Position numbers and translations under genes: made by a program. Under the pieces are notes generated by a model. The model did no database searches, was not told where the DNA came from, and saw nothing but the letters and a program-made list of their open reading frames with translations. A stretch of DNA of 64,000 bases, taken from Nannochloris sp. 'desiccata'. Lineage: Eukaryota > Chlorophyta > Trebouxiophyceae > Chlorellales > Chlorellaceae. The stretch is taken from contig JAGTXX020000006.1 in the NCBI GenBank assembly GCA_019044685.2, positions 2,499,501-2,563,500 of the forward strand. Reading direction: 5' to 3'. How positions within the stretch are numbered: position 1 is the first letter of the stretch; each line of letters starts with the position of its first letter. This document shows positions 62,820-64,000 of this stretch, piece after piece.

Positions 62820-63279
62820 CGTTATCTATGTGTTGATATAAGTTTAAACTAAGAGGTCAGCGTTGTCAATTATGCCATTGATGGCATCCGAAATGCGCCA
62901 GAGCGCTCCAAAGAGGGTCAAGTGTCCTCTGCACTAGGACGCAGTGTAAACAAAGCGTTACTATATCTCAAATCTTTACAATGTGGAGGTGCATTGGTAT
63001 CTGTAGAGTTTTATCCCCATATTTTTGCACCCATCTGTGCTGGCACCCCCTTTCGCCTGATCTTCAGTTCAGTCACAGCAGCAGCCTGACTAGTGGCATT
63101 AAAAGAATATAATTCTAAACCCAGCTTTGTATGTTTACAGACATCTTACAAAGAATAGAACGAATATACACAGAACAACTGAAAAGAATAAACGAATACT
63201 AAAACAAAATTTGAACATTTCCGTCAAGGTCGCCACCGCTGCCGCTGCTGCTGATATACAACACAGAGTTAATTTACAT
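62820..63279. other. TPS promoter region and 3' flank of CX9C gene
   Basis: 460 bp between the TPS start codon and the stop codon of the next minus-strand gene. A 66-codon + frame (63127-63327) overlaps the end of the CX9C gene and is unsupported. No RNA gene recognised. Confidence 0.45.
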
Positions 63280-63812
63280 TTAATTATTCCTGGGATCTAC
63301 TTGATGCGCTGCTATACACATTTCTAGTTTCAGTGCTTGTTTCCGGCATCGATCTGGGACCAAAGGTGGCCCTACAGGCATTTTGCTACGTTGATTAACA
63401 ACACCGACACACCCTTCTAAATCTTCAACTGTAAAGAAAAGTAGAATAATTATAATAAAACAGTCATTGATTCTATTCTGCGAACGCAAATGCATCGGAA
63501 CTTCAATACTACTTGGCATTAGTAATAGCATAAATATTCCCAATTACTCTTTGTACCTTGAACTGGGCAAGCCACTCGAATTAAACACCACCCTGCCGCT
63601 CGGTGCAAGTGAGCACAGATAGTGTCTTGCTGCGTTGGATGTTTCTTAGCACAGTCTTGAAGAGACGCCAATATTCTATTACATTGCAGAGCTGAAAGAG
63701 ATTTTGGTGGGTTGATTGGATTGCTATCATTACTCCCAGAAGTACCACTTTTTACAGGAGGAGCAGGAGGTGGACTGGCGCCTCCGTCGCTGCTTTCGCT
63801 GCCAGAAGTCAT
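63280..63812 (-). CDS. small tandem twin-CX9C (CHCH-type) protein, likely mitochondrial intermembrane space
   Basis: Exons 63557-63812 and 63280-63428 on the minus strand; 134 aa. After a Ser/Gly/Pro-rich N-terminus, cysteines are at 44/54, 66/76, 82/92 and 113/123. All four pairs have exactly nine residues between them (for example CNRILASLQDC, CAHLHRAAGWC, CRKQALKLEMC). The third pair spans the splice junction, which confirms the intron. Twin CX9C motifs form CHCH helical hairpins imported and oxidised by Mia40/Erv1 in the mitochondrial intermembrane space; such proteins often assist respiratory complexes. Two twin units in one small protein is less common. I cannot name the orthologue. Confidence 0.75.
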
Positions 63813-64000
63813 TTAGTACAGTCTTTCCTGGCTTTAATCTCGGCCTGAAACATAAAAATAGCTTCCTTTAAGTATCAAGAGCCTATTCATTTATCCGCAT
63901 TTGTCAATATTGATTCTTTAACCACATTGGATTCGGCGGGAGATTTTCAAAAGGAATTGCACAATGAACTCGTTTTAGAAGACAATGTACCGGCCTGCTC

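Noticed and set aside
63849..64000. Open + strand frame at the right edge that could be an exon of a further gene
   Set aside because: It looks coding-like but has no start codon, no convincing acceptor and only ~150 nt in the window.
1..64000. CRISPR arrays, prophage, or bacterial operons
   Set aside because: The sequence is eukaryotic with spliced genes; no regular spaced direct repeats were seen.

Overview
This is a nuclear contig from a photosynthetic eukaryote, most likely a green alga (Viridiplantae). The evidence is an ELIP-type light-stress protein with a plastid leader, a plant class II trehalose-phosphate synthase, a plant-type long-chain alcohol oxidase, a plastid-style LON-domain protein, short GT-AG introns with TGCAG-type acceptors, and very short first exons. 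Genus and class cannot be fixed from the sequence. No organelle, bacterial or viral backbone is visible.

Layout. 0-9 kb: a partial secreted-protein gene, a LON-domain gene divergent from an SDR oxidoreductase, the actin-related protein ARP4 carrying a complete SNU13 gene inside its largest intron on the opposite strand, Rab geranylgeranyltransferase alpha with a polyalanine run, and a small SLX9-like ribosome biogenesis gene. 9.9-21 kb: two tandem secreted subtilases that end in an F-type-lectin-like domain, an armadillo protein with a possible prenylation tail, and a TPR/PRMT9-like double methyltransferase. 21-32 kb: a CapA-like protein, a TIP30-like protein, ELIP, a HAD phosphatase, MsrA, a DIS3L2-type exoribonuclease and a probably GPI-anchored alpha/beta hydrolase. 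32-48 kb: a SNAPC1-like snRNA transcription factor subunit, proteasome alpha (PSMA4), symplekin, exocyst SEC6, tRNA-splicing endonuclease subunit SEN54 and a long-chain alcohol oxidase. 47.9-49.1 kb: two related LEA-like small hydrophilic proteins. 49.6-49.8 kb: a circularly permuted tRNA-Gly(GCC) gene. 50.2-59 kb: an intact two-ORF L1-like LINE followed by a 5'-truncated LINE of another family. 59.9-63.8 kb: class II TPS/TPP and a small protein with four CX9C motifs.

The strongest unusual signal is the permuted tRNA at 49668-49744 on the minus strand. The 3' half (anticodon-stem 3' strand, variable loop, T arm, acceptor 3' strand) lies upstream of the 5' half, with only 6 nt between them. 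Every stem of a 71-nt type I tRNA can be built, including a perfect 7-bp acceptor stem, and a Pol III T-run follows. Permuted nuclear tRNAs are established in Cyanidioschyzon, picoprasinophytes and a chlorarachniophyte nucleomorph.

Most genes are unrelated housekeeping genes and form no operon-like pathway. RNA metabolism is well represented (SNU13, SLX9, PRMT9, DIS3L2, SNAPC1, symplekin, SEN54). Many neighbours are divergent pairs with short shared promoters. All spliced models were assembled by hand from GT-AG junctions and kept in frame. No database search was run.
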